The notes below the pieces were generated by a model, which had not been told where the DNA came from, searched no databases, and saw only the letters and a list, made by a program, of their open reading frames with translations. From NCBI RefSeq assembly GCF_013744875.1, contig NZ_CP059399.1, positions 7,688,001-7,752,000 of the forward strand: 64,000 nt of DNA, given 5' to 3'. This document shows positions 42,809-53,117 of the stretch, in pieces. How positions within the stretch are numbered: position 1 is the stretch's first letter; each line of letters opens with the position of its first letter. A program made the translations under genes and the position numbers. This DNA is from Nocardia huaxiensis (GTDB lineage Bacteria > Actinomycetota > Actinomycetes > Mycobacteriales > Mycobacteriaceae).

Positions 42809-42839
42809 GATGGTTCTCTCCTGAATTCAGCGTGGCGTG

Positions 42840-43907
42840 TCAGATTGCGATGTCGACGTCGCCGACCGGCGCGTTGATGCAGAGCTGGATGGGCTGATCC
42901 GGATCGGCGTCCAGCTCGCCGGTGCGCAGATTGCGGGTGCAGCCGCTGCGCTTGACGGCCGTGCAGGAGAAGCAGATCCCCATGCGACAGCCGTATTCGG
43001 GGCTGAGACCGGCGGATTCGGCCTGCTCGAGCAGGCTCGCGCCATTGTTCTCGTGGGTGATGCCGCTGCCGGAGAAGGTGACCGCCCCCTCCGCGGTGGC
43101 CGGATCGGCCGGCGCGAGGCTGAGCGTGAACTCCTCCGAGTGCAGGCGATCGGTCAGGTTCTCCGCCTCGTAGACCGTGCGCACCGCCTTCATGAGTCCG
43201 GGCGGGCCGCACAGGTAGGTCTGCGCCTGCGCGAACCACGGTGCGAGGCTTTCCAATTCGTCGTAGCCGAAGTGCGGATCGCGCTGCAGCTCCGGATACC
43301 GGAATTCGATGCGGAAGTTGCTGTGCTGCATGGCGATCGCCTCCAGTTCGGTGCGATGCGGCACCCATTCCGGAGAACGGTTGTAATGCAGGAACAGCAG
43401 CTGCCCGCGGTAGCTCTCATTGGCCAGGGTGCGCAGCATGGACAGCGTCGGCGTGATGCCGCTGCCGCCGCTGATGAGCACGATGTGGTCGGGCCGATGC
43501 TCGGGCAGGTGGAAGACCCCGGCGGCAGGAGTCAGGTCCACCACCATGCCCGGCACAGCCTCCTCGTTGAGGTATTGGGAAACCAGGCCGCCGGGGTGGG
43601 CCTTGATCGTCAGTTCGATGTGCCGATCCCGGCGGCCCTGCGCGTGCACCGGTGAATAGCAGCGGGTATGGCGCACGCCGTCGATGACCACGCCGATCTG
43701 CACGTACTGTCCGGCCAGGTGCGCCGCCGCCCATTTCCGATTGGGGCGCAGCGTGAGCGTCACCGAGCCCACGGCGCTGCGGCGCACGTGGGTGATCTCG
43801 GCGCGCAGCGCGCGCACGGTCAGGGTCGGGTTGATCAGCTCCAGGTAGCGGTCCAGTGGATGCGGGGTGGTCAGGGTCTTGGACACCAGATCTGCGAGTC
43901 CAGCCAT
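42840..43907 (-). CDS. Ferredoxin reductase / 2Fe-2S flavoprotein partner of the desaturase
   Basis: Electron-transfer protein of 355 aa. The FAD domain (RCYSPVHAQ) and NAD domain (ISGGSGITPTLSML, YLCGPPGLM) are followed by a C-terminal plant-type 2Fe-2S domain with C-x4-C-x2-C (CRMGICFSC) and a final Cys in QLCIN. It is like Rv3230c, which feeds electrons to DesA3. It is the first gene of the - operon. ATG 43907 has an AGGAGG-like leader (CAGGAGGCCCCC). Confidence 0.93.
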   Translation of the reverse strand: MAGLADLVSKTLTTPHPLDRYLELINPTLTVRALRAEITHVRRSAVGSVTLTLRPNRKWAAAHLAGQYVQIGVVIDGVRHTRCYSPVHAQGRRDRHIELTIKAHPGGLVSQYLNEEAVPGMVVDLTPAAGVFHLPEHRPDHIVLISGGSGITPTLSMLRTLANESYRGQLLFLHYNRSPEWVPHRTELEAIAMQHSNFRIEFRYPELQRDPHFGYDELESLAPWFAQAQTYLCGPPGLMKAVRTVYEAENLTDRLHSEEFTLSLAPADPATAEGAVTFSGSGITHENNGASLLEQAESAGLSPEYGCRMGICFSCTAVKRSGCTRNLRTGELDADPDQPIQLCINAPVGDVDIAI

Positions 43908-43968
43908 GGGGGCCTCCTGTCACGTCGCCGGGCTGTCGGCGACGCCCTCACTACTGCTTGCGTGTGTG

Positions 43969-43984
43969 CCGAAATTCATTTCGG
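43969..43984. promoter_or_regulatory. Operator candidate between desaturase operon and TetR
   Basis: CCGAAAT-TC-ATTTCGG, a perfect 7-bp dyad, with looser symmetry outside (GTGTG / TGCAC). It lies in the 198-bp divergent gap, about 60 bp before the reductase start. The TetR protein encoded on the right is the obvious binder. Confidence 0.55.
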
Positions 43985-44092
43985 TGCACATCTGTACACT
44001 GAGTTAGTCTGCCGGGAGGAGCCCCTCCAGTTCAACCTGCAGTTCGTGTGACCCACACGACATCTTTGAAACGGACCGAATGTGAACGGATG

Positions 44093-44098
44093 TATGCT
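44093..44098 (+). promoter_or_regulatory. -10 element of the TetR gene
   Basis: TATGCT, 7 nt before ATG 44106. It supports that start over GTG 44082 and ATG 44094. Confidence 0.45.
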
Positions 44099-44105
44099 CA
44101 TCGAG

Positions 44106-44714
44106 ATGAGCGAGCACGCAGCAACCCGAGTCGAACGCAAGGAGCGCACCCGCGCAGCCCTGCTCGAAGGCACCCTCGCCCTCGCCGCGGACCGCGGCTT
44201 CGCCGCCCTGTCCCTGCGTGAGATCGCCCGCTCCGCCGGCATCGTGCCCACCGCCTTCTACCGGCACTTCACCTCGCTCGACGAACTCGGCACCACCCTC
44301 GTCGAAGAGGGCGTACGCCAATTGCGTTTGGCGCTACGGGAAATGCGGCGGACCCCCGAGGCACGGCTGGCCGACACCGTGCGATTCGTCTTCGATCAGG
44401 TCGACGAACAGCGCGACCTGTGGGGCTTCCTGATTCGCGAACGGCACGGCGGCTCCGCACCCCTGCGCGGGGCCATCGCCGTCGAAATGCAGCTCATCGT
44501 GCGGGAACTCGTGGTCGACCTGTCCCGCGTGCGAGCCCTGGACTCGTGGTCGCCGGACGATCTGGAACTGGCGGCGGACCTCATCGTGTCCACCGTCGCG
44601 GACCGGATCGCGGACTACGTGGTCGCCGAGAAGCGCGAACGCGCCCGCATCGTGGACCGCGCGGTGCTACAGGTCCGGCTCATCGCCCTCGGAATGGGTA
44701 CGTGGCGAACGTAA
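44106..44714 (+). CDS. TetR family regulator (probable desaturase repressor)
   Basis: TetR-type regulator, 202 aa. The N-terminal HTH is typical (ALLEGTLALAADRGFAALSL ... IARSAGIVPTAFYRHFTSLD), followed by a helical ligand domain that should bind an acyl chain or acyl-CoA in desaturase-linked relatives. It diverges from the reductase/desaturase operon across the dyad at 43969-43984. Its stop lies 1 nt before the convergent MFS stop. Fatty-acid sensing is inferred from the neighbours. Confidence 0.9.
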   Translation: MSEHAATRVERKERTRAALLEGTLALAADRGFAALSLREIARSAGIVPTAFYRHFTSLDELGTTLVEEGVRQLRLALREMRRTPEARLADTVRFVFDQVDEQRDLWGFLIRERHGGSAPLRGAIAVEMQLIVRELVVDLSRVRALDSWSPDDLELAADLIVSTVADRIADYVVAEKRERARIVDRAVLQVRLIALGMGTWRT

Positions 44715-44715
44715 T

Positions 44716-46104
44716 TCAGGACGCGGGCAGGTCGGCTCCGCGGGCGGGCAACTCCGGGGCACGGACCGGAAGCAGCACGACCAGGCCCACCGCCAGCACC
44801 AGCAGAATGCCGACAATGCCCGCACGATCGGCATCGAAAAGCCAAACGAACACGCCGAACAGGCTGGGCGCCAGGAAGGATACGGCGCGCCCCGTCGTGG
44901 TGTAGAGACCGAACAGCTGCCCCTCCCGCCCGGGCGGGGCGATGCGCGCCAGAAACGACCGCGCGGAAGCCTGTGCGGGGCCGACGAATACGGTCAGCGC
45001 CAGGCCGAAGATCCAGAACATGAGCGGGCCCGACACCACCAGCAGCAGTATGCCGCAGCAGATCATGGCGGCCAGCGACGCGATGATCACCCGCTTCGGG
45101 CCGATGCGGTCGTCGAAGCGCCCCGCGACCAGAGCCGCCAGTGCCGCAACAACATTCGCGGCCACACCGAACAGCAGCACGTCGGAATCGGCGATGCCGT
45201 AGACGCTCACGGCCAGCACGGCCCCGAAGGTGAACACACCCGCCAGCCCATCCCGGAAAACCGCACTGGCCACCAGGAATCCGACCGTGCGGCGATCGAC
45301 CCGCCAGAGGTCCCGCAGGTCTCGCCACAGCACCCGGTAGGAGGTGATCAGCGCGCGGTACCAGCCGGTGAGCGCACGCCCCTGCTCCCGAACATGCACC
45401 GCCGCACCGGGATCGGCGGTGGTGCGCGGCACCTCCGGAACCAGGAACAGCACCGGCAGCGCGAACGCCGCGAACCACACCGCGGCCAGCACCGCCACCA
45501 GGCGGATGTTCAAACCCTCATCCGTGGGCACCCCGAGCAACCCCCGGTAATCCCCCTTGCCGCTGATGAACCCGAAATAGCAGATCAGCAGCAGGAAGAT
45601 GCCACCGAAATACCCCATGGCCCAACCGAACCCGGAAACCCGCCCCACGGTCGCGGGCGTGGACACCTGCCGCAGCATGGCGTTGTAGGGCACATTCGCC
45701 AGCTCGAAAAACGTCGACCCGATCGCCAGCAGCACCAACCCCAGCCACAGGAAGTGGTAGTCGTCGCGAACGAAGAACATGCCCGCCATGGCCAGCACCG
45801 TCAGTCCGGTCAGGAAGCCCAGGGACAGTTTGCGTTTCGCGGTGGCGTCGAACCACTGCCCGCTCACCGGCGCGGTCAGGGCCACCACCAGCCCCGCGAT
45901 CCCCAGTGCCCACCCCAGCCAGGCACTGGCCGAAATCCCGCCCGGCAACTCCTCCCCCACCTTGTCGGTCAGATACACCGAGAACACGAAGGTGAGAATC
46001 ACGGCATTGAACGCCGACGACCCCCAGTCCCACAGCCCCCACGCCGCCACCTGCCGCCGACCGGTGGCCTGCCCGATCGTCGCCTGCCCCGGAACCTCGG
46101 TCAT
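44716..46104 (-). CDS. MFS transporter, UMF1-like
   Basis: Membrane protein of 462 aa with 12 helices, starting with WGLWDWGSSAFNAVILTFVF, the first helix pattern of the UMF1/Atg22-like branch. FDATAKRKLSLGFLTG stands for motif A, and KRVIIASLAAMICCGILL follows in the second half. The transported compound is unknown; some relatives export amino acids. ATG 46104 has TAGTCT 7 nt upstream; the open frame to 46158 is not supported. Confidence 0.85.
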   Translation of the reverse strand: MTEVPGQATIGQATGRRQVAAWGLWDWGSSAFNAVILTFVFSVYLTDKVGEELPGGISASAWLGWALGIAGLVVALTAPVSGQWFDATAKRKLSLGFLTGLTVLAMAGMFFVRDDYHFLWLGLVLLAIGSTFFELANVPYNAMLRQVSTPATVGRVSGFGWAMGYFGGIFLLLICYFGFISGKGDYRGLLGVPTDEGLNIRLVAVLAAVWFAAFALPVLFLVPEVPRTTADPGAAVHVREQGRALTGWYRALITSYRVLWRDLRDLWRVDRRTVGFLVASAVFRDGLAGVFTFGAVLAVSVYGIADSDVLLFGVAANVVAALAALVAGRFDDRIGPKRVIIASLAAMICCGILLLVVSGPLMFWIFGLALTVFVGPAQASARSFLARIAPPGREGQLFGLYTTTGRAVSFLAPSLFGVFVWLFDADRAGIVGILLVLAVGLVVLLPVRAPELPARGADLPAS

Positions 46105-46111
46105 GCTGCGC

Positions 46112-46117
46112 AGACTA
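46112..46117 (-). promoter_or_regulatory. -10 element of the UMF1-like MFS gene
   Basis: TAGTCT on -, 7 nt before ATG 46104; leaderless type. Confidence 0.45.
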
Positions 46118-46209
46118 TGCGACGAATCTCGCCCGGGACAGCCGAAACGACCGTCCACGCTCGGCGAGATCGAGTCGGCCGCACCCGGACGCGCCGTCCC
46201 ATGCGGGCT

Positions 46210-46229
46210 CTATGCACTAAGTTGCATAG
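46210..46229. promoter_or_regulatory. PadR operator candidate
   Basis: CTATGCA-CTAAGT-TGCATAG, a perfect 7-bp dyad with a 6-bp spacer, 28 bp before the PadR start and just upstream of its -10 (46246-46251). PadR proteins favour ATGT/ACAT-type dyads, which this resembles. Confidence 0.6.
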
Positions 46230-46245
46230 TACGGGGCGTCTCAAT

Positions 46246-46251
46246 TAATCT
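46246..46251 (+). promoter_or_regulatory. -10 element of the PadR operon
   Basis: TAATCT, 6 nt before ATG 46258; a GAGGG at 46252-46256 is too close to act as a ribosome binding site, so leaderless initiation is likely. Confidence 0.45.
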
Positions 46252-46257
46252 GAGGGC

Positions 46258-48859
<2,602 letters not shown>

Positions 48860-48860
<1 letters not shown>

Positions 48861-49468
48861 TGCCGCTGCTCACCCGCCTCGGCCTGCCCGGCGACGAGCA
48901 GGCTTGGGCGGCACTGGGATTCACCGTCGACGCCGGGCGGATCCGGATCGGACAGGTCACGTGCAGCCTCGGCGAGGCGGCGTGGGGGTTCGACGAGGTG
49001 CAGGCCGACCCGGCGGTGCTCGGCGTGGCCACGCTGCCGGAGAGCACCCCGGACGGACCTGCTTCCGCCTCGGATCCCGCTACCGCGCCGCACGCCAACG
49101 GCGTCACCTTCATCGATCACGTCGTGTACTGGGTGCCCGATCTCGACCGGGCCGTCACCGATCTCGGTGCCGTGCTGGGCATTCCGCCGCGCCGCCGGTT
49201 CTTCCCGCGCGGCCCGGAAGGCCCGGAGATGGCGTTCCACCGCGTCGGCGAACCCTTCATCGAGACGGTCGGCGCGGGGCTGCCGCCCGCGCTGGTCGGC
49301 GTCGCCTTCATGGCCTCGGACCTGGATGCCACCGTGGCCGCCGTCCGCGCGGCCGGCGGTCCGATCGGCGATCCGAAACCGGCCGTGCAGGGCGGACGCA
49401 TCGCGAGTGTCTGGCGCGGGCACGTGAATTGGGGCATCGCATTCATGGAACCGAAACCCCGCGGCTGA
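48860..49468 (+). CDS. VOC/glyoxalase family protein
   Basis: Protein of 202 aa with the vicinal oxygen chelate fold: INxxDH-like start VTFIDHVVYWVPDLDRAVTD, metal-ligand His in the first module, then GEPFIETVGAG and HVNWGIAFMEPKP. Its ATG overlaps the previous stop by one base (TAATG), so it is coupled to the reductase. It may act on the same substrate family (isomerase, lyase or dioxygenase-like). The first ~80 residues form a degenerate module without ligands. Confidence 0.85.
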
Positions 49469-49585
49469 ATTCGACTGATTAACCGACGGATTCGAGAATT
49501 CCCAGCCCCCGGAACCTGCACTGGATCATGTCGGTCCGATCTGCCATGATCACAGCGCATTTGTCGATCGAAGTGGGAATTCTCA

Positions 49586-50002
49586 ATGTCACTGTCTCGT
49601 AAGGCCGCCTTCGGCATCGTCGCGGCGGGCGCCGCCGCACTGATCTCCGGCGGCATGGGCACCGCCAACGCCGCCAGCTACTACGGCTCCATCGCCGTCG
49701 GCGACCTGGGCGACCGCTGGGCCATCGGCGTCACCTGGAACTACCAGGACCAGGGCCGCGCCGACGACGAAGCCCTCGACCAGTGCGGCTGGACCAACTG
49801 CCGCGTCCAGGTGCGCTTCGTGAACGGCTGCGGCGCGGTCGCCGACCGCGACGGCCGCCTGTACTCCGGCACCGGCGCCACCCTGGCCGAAGCCGAGCGC
49901 AACGCCCTCGCCGCCTCGGGCCCGGACCCGAACCCGCTGCTGGTCAGCCTGGGCAGCGCGCAGAAGAGCGAGGCCGGGATCATCGCCTCGCAGTGCACCT
50001 AG
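49586..50002 (+). CDS. Secreted DUF4189 protein 1
   Basis: Exported protein of 138 aa. The Sec signal is residues 1-29 (KAAFGIVAAGAAALISGGMG, cleavage after ANA). The mature DUF4189 domain has YYGSIAVGDLGDRWAIGVTW, DEALDQCGWTNCRVQVRF, NGCGAVA and three or more Cys that should form disulfides. These small proteins are common in Nocardia; the role is unknown. A paralogue follows about 150 nt downstream. A strong hairpin (50024-50054) separates them. Confidence 0.88.
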   Translation: MSLSRKAAFGIVAAGAAALISGGMGTANAASYYGSIAVGDLGDRWAIGVTWNYQDQGRADDEALDQCGWTNCRVQVRFVNGCGAVADRDGRLYSGTGATLAEAERNALAASGPDPNPLLVSLGSAQKSEAGIIASQCT

Positions 50003-50023
50003 GCCGCCGAGTTCCACGCAGGC

Positions 50024-50054
50024 GTGAATATCCGTTCGGGGACGGATATTTCAC
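50024..50054 (+). terminator. Hairpin after the first DUF4189 gene
   Basis: GTGAATATCCGT pairs with ACGGATATTTCAC (one bulged T) across a 6-nt loop, 22 nt past the stop. The stem is AT-rich for this genome. A likely terminator. Confidence 0.65.
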
Positions 50055-50159
50055 GGCCTGTGAGCTATATCCCAATCCCCCTGCCGTGCTTTGAATTCCG
50101 GCGCACGCCTGATGATCATCGTCGAGATCATTGTTTCCTAGCAGGGGAGGAACCTCTCG

Positions 50160-50621
50160 ATGACTCAGCTCTCGAAATCGTTGTCCCGCAAGTTCGCCGC
50201 CATCGCATTCACCGCATCCGCCGGTGCGCTCACCCTCACCGGAGCGGGCAGCGCACACGCGAGCGGCGACCTCTACGGCGCGATCGCCTATCGCCTCGCC
50301 GCCTCGAACGTCTACACCTTCTCCGCCGTCAACCAGTCGTCTCAGGAAGCCGCGGACGAACTGGCCCTCGCCATCTGCAACGAGGGCAAGGGCGCCACGG
50401 AAACCTGCAAGGTGCAGGTGCGATTCGTGAACGCGTGCGGCTCGCTCGCCGAACGGTCGGTCTCCTTCGCCGGCGGCACCGGCGCCACCCGTCAGGAAGC
50501 CGAGGGAGCCGCACTGACGGCCGCCAACAACGCGCCCACGATCCAGGACCTCACCGGCAGCTCCTCGGGCCGCGTCAGCGCACGGATCCTCCTCACAGCC
50601 TGCAACCGCAACGCGGGCTGA
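50160..50621 (+). CDS. Secreted DUF4189 protein 2
   Basis: Exported protein of 153 aa, paralogue of the preceding one. The signal peptide (residues 1-35: RKFAAIAFTASAGALTLTGA, cleavage near SAHA-SG) is followed by the DUF4189 domain (LYGAIAYRL, ALAICNEGKGATETCKVQVRF, NACGSLAERS, GTGATRQEAEGAA). GGGGAGGA about 10 nt before ATG 50160 is a good ribosome binding site. Its own promoter is likely, since a hairpin closes the upstream gene. Confidence 0.88.
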   Translation: MTQLSKSLSRKFAAIAFTASAGALTLTGAGSAHASGDLYGAIAYRLAASNVYTFSAVNQSSQEAADELALAICNEGKGATETCKVQVRFVNACGSLAERSVSFAGGTGATRQEAEGAALTAANNAPTIQDLTGSSSGRVSARILLTACNRNAG

Positions 50622-50624
50622 CGG

Positions 50625-50630
50625 TAGGCT
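50625..50630 (+). promoter_or_regulatory. -10 element of the SDR gene
   Basis: TAGGCT, 7 nt before GTG 50638 and directly after the DUF4189 stop; leaderless type. Confidence 0.5.
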
Positions 50631-50637
50631 CCCGGTC

Positions 50638-51435
50638 GTGAGTCTTCCTCTCCCCACCGCCGACAATCGTGCCGTCGTCACCGGAGCCTCCTCCGGCATC
50701 GGAACCGCCCTCGCCGAGGAACTCGCCTCGCGCGGCTACTCGCTCATCCTCGTCGCCCGGCGCGAGGATCTGCTGAACCAGCTGGCGCAGCGGCTCAGCG
50801 CGCGGTACGGCATCACCGCCGAGGTGCGGGCCGTGGATCTCTCCGACCGGGAGGCCCGGCAGCCCCTGGCCAAGGAACTGGCCTCGCGCGATATCGCCAT
50901 CCTCGCCAATAACGCCGGTGTGGCCACCTTCGGCCCGCTGGCCAAGCTGGACCTGGACTTCGAGCGCGACATCATGGAATTGAACGCCGTCGCCGTGCAC
51001 GATCTGACGCTGGCGGTGCTGCCCGGCATGCTGGAGCGGCGCACTGGCGGCATCCTCATCACCGGGTCGGCGGCCGGCAATATGCCGATCCCGAACAACA
51101 CCACCTACGCCGCGAGCAAGGCGTTCACCAATACCTTCTCCGAGTCGCTGCGCGGGGAGCTCAAGGACACCGGCATCCATGTCACGCTGCTCGCCCCCGG
51201 GCCGGTGCGCACCGACAATCCGGACCAGGACGAGGTCGGCAACAAGATCCCGGAGTTCATCTGGGTCACCGCCGCGCACACCGCCAAGATCACCATCGAC
51301 GCGCTGGCGCGTAACAAGATGCGCGTGGTCCCGGGCCTGATCAGCAAGGGCATGAGCCTGGCCGGACAGTTCGGCCCGCGCTCCATCACCTCCCTCGTGG
51401 CGGGCGCGGCCTACAAGAAGCTGGGCGAGAACTAG
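50638..51435 (+). CDS. Short-chain dehydrogenase/reductase
   Basis: Classical SDR of 265 aa. The cofactor motif TGASSGIGTAL is near residues 17-27, an Arg-rich NADP pocket follows (VARREDLLNQ), NNAG at about 90-93, catalytic Ser (ITGSAAGN), and Y-x-x-x-K in YAASKAFTN. It uses NADPH by its basic pocket. Similar mycobacterial proteins act on lipid precursors. GTG 50638 is preferred because of the -10 spacing; the gene stands alone between the DUF4189 genes and lysA. Confidence 0.9.
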   Translation: MSLPLPTADNRAVVTGASSGIGTALAEELASRGYSLILVARREDLLNQLAQRLSARYGITAEVRAVDLSDREARQPLAKELASRDIAILANNAGVATFGPLAKLDLDFERDIMELNAVAVHDLTLAVLPGMLERRTGGILITGSAAGNMPIPNNTTYAASKAFTNTFSESLRGELKDTGIHVTLLAPGPVRTDNPDQDEVGNKIPEFIWVTAAHTAKITIDALARNKMRVVPGLISKGMSLAGQFGPRSITSLVAGAAYKKLGEN

Positions 51436-51529
51436 CTCGTCAGGAAGCCGTCAAGAAAAGACGGGAGCACGTCAAAGCCGCGTAGCCGGAGGTTCCGGGT
51501 GCGCGGTTTCGGCGTAGTCCTGAGGGTGG

Positions 51530-51551
51530 CCCCGCATAAGAGAAAGCGGGG
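51530..51551 (+). promoter_or_regulatory. Small hairpin in the lysA leader
   Basis: CCCCGC-10 nt-GCGGGG, 20 nt before the GTG of the decarboxylase gene. It lies just before the ribosome binding site and might influence translation. It does not look like a lysine riboswitch. Confidence 0.35.
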
Positions 51552-51571
51552 ACGCCCACACAGGAGAGTTC

Positions 51572-52915
51572 GTGACGCTTGCCGACATATTCCCGTCGCT
51601 GCTGTCGGGAACACCGCCTCGCCTGGACTCGGCGATCTGGCCTCGGGAAACCCACTACGACGAGGAAGGCCGGATCACCGTCGGCGGAGTGGCGCTGGCG
51701 GATATCGCCGACCAGTACGGGACACCCACCTATGTTCTCGACGAGAACGAGGTGCGGGATCGGTGCCGGGCCTACCGGAAGTACTTCCCGGAGGCCGAGA
51801 CCATCTACGCGGGGAAAGCCTTGCTGACCCGCGCGGTGGCGGAATGGGTTGCCGAAGAAGGACTTTCGATCGATGTATGCTCGGCCGGGGAACTGGCCGT
51901 GGCGCTGTCGGCGTGGGTGGATCCGCGGCGCGTCGTGCTGCACGGCAATGGAAAACCCTTCGGGGAGCTGGAAACCGCGATCGGCTCGGGAGTCGGGCGC
52001 ATCGTGCTCGACTCGCTCAGCGAGATCACGCTGGTGTCGGCGCTGGCCACCACGCCGCAGCGGGTGCTGCTGCGGGTGACGCCCGATATCGACGTGCATG
52101 GGCATCCGGCGGTCCGCACCGGGGTGGCCGATCAGAAGTTCGGGTTCCCGATCGGCAGCCACATGCTCGACGAGGCCGTGGAACGCATTGTGCGGCAACC
52201 GAATCTGGAGTTCGCCGGGCTGCACTGTCATATCGGCTCACAGATCTCGGACACGTTCCCCTACGGGGAGGCGGTGCGCCGGATGATCGCGGCCATGGCG
52301 CGCATTCGCGACGAGCACGGGGTGACGCTCACCGATCTCGACCTCGGGGGCGGGCACGCGGTCGCCTACCGCAGCGGTGACGCGGAGATGAACCTGCCGG
52401 AGCTCGCCGACATCATCGAGGATTCACTCGACGCCGCCTGCGCCCGGCACGGATTCCCGCGCCCGCGAATCGCTTTGGAGCCGGGACGGGCCATAGTGGC
52501 GCGCGCCGGGGTGACGCTGTACCGGGTGCTGACGGTCAAGCACATCGACGACGGGCAGACCTATGTGACCGTCGACGGCGGCATGTGCGACAACCCGCGC
52601 GTGGCGCTGTACGGGGCGCGCTACGACGCGGTGGTGGCCAACCGGCATCCCACCGGGCCGCACATGACGGCCACCATCGCGGGACGCTACTGCGAGGCGG
52701 GCGACATCCTGGCACGAGACGTCCGGCTCCCGGTCGACCTGCGGCCCGGCGAAGTGCTGGCCGTGCCGTGCACCGGCGCGTACCACCACAGCCTCGCCTC
52801 CTCCTACAACGGCGTCGGCCGCCCGCCGATAGTCGCTGTGCGGGAGGGACATACGCGGGAACTGGTGCGCCGCGAAACCCTCGAGGATCTGATGCGGCGC
52901 GACGTCGGACGCTGA
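51572..52915 (+). CDS. lysA: Diaminopimelate decarboxylase
   Basis: PLP enzyme of fold type III, 447 aa. The PLP Lys is K82 in YAGKAL. GLHCHIGSQ, GGGHAVAY, EPGRAIV and CDNPRVALY follow, and CEAGDIL gives the active-site Cys/Glu contributed across the dimer, with TGAYHHSLASSYN at the end. It converts meso-diaminopimelate to L-lysine. GTG 51572 has AGGAGAG. It is not in the argS-hom-thrC context usual for the main actinobacterial lysA, so it may be a second copy. A relaxed specificity cannot be excluded. Confidence 0.88.
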   Translation: MTLADIFPSLLSGTPPRLDSAIWPRETHYDEEGRITVGGVALADIADQYGTPTYVLDENEVRDRCRAYRKYFPEAETIYAGKALLTRAVAEWVAEEGLSIDVCSAGELAVALSAWVDPRRVVLHGNGKPFGELETAIGSGVGRIVLDSLSEITLVSALATTPQRVLLRVTPDIDVHGHPAVRTGVADQKFGFPIGSHMLDEAVERIVRQPNLEFAGLHCHIGSQISDTFPYGEAVRRMIAAMARIRDEHGVTLTDLDLGGGHAVAYRSGDAEMNLPELADIIEDSLDAACARHGFPRPRIALEPGRAIVARAGVTLYRVLTVKHIDDGQTYVTVDGGMCDNPRVALYGARYDAVVANRHPTGPHMTATIAGRYCEAGDILARDVRLPVDLRPGEVLAVPCTGAYHHSLASSYNGVGRPPIVAVREGHTRELVRRETLEDLMRRDVGR

Positions 52916-52921
52916 CGCTCC

Positions 52922-53026
52922 CCCGTCAGCCCGGCATGCCACCCCGTCATCCCGGCATGCCACCCCGTCATCCCGGCATGCCACCCCGTCAGCCCGGCAT
53001 GCCACCCCGTCATCCCGGCATGCTTT
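52922..53026. repeat. 21-bp tandem repeat, five copies
   Basis: The unit CCCGTCATCCCGGCATGCCAC occurs from 52922, with copies 1 and 4 reading CAGC in place of CATC, and the last copy (53006-53026) ending in TTT. It starts 6 bp after the lysA stop. The unit is itself partly palindromic (GCATGC). No spacers, so not CRISPR. Confidence 0.85.
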
Positions 53027-53085
53027 TGGCCGGGATCCACAGCAGGGAGGTGGATCCCGGCCAAGAGGCACACCGGGATGACGGG
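53006..53085. repeat. Nested inverted repeat (MITE-like element or terminator)
   Basis: Outer arms CCCGTCATCCCGG (53006-53018) and CCGGGATGACGGG (53073-53085) enclose inner arms GGCCGGGATCCAC (53028-53040) and GTGGATCCCGGCC (53050-53062) around a 9-nt loop. All arms are perfect 13-mers. The left outer arm is also the last copy of the tandem repeat. It probably serves both convergent genes (lysA, HerA-like) as a terminator. Confidence 0.8.
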
Positions 53086-53117
53086 CTTCCGGCCGCCGCC
53101 ACGCAGCGTTTTACAGC

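Noticed and set aside
51436..51571. Lysine riboswitch before lysA
   Set aside because: The 136-nt leader is too short and shows one small hairpin, not the multi-helix lysine aptamer.
52922..53026. CRISPR array
   Set aside because: The five units are directly adjacent with no spacers and no cas genes nearby.
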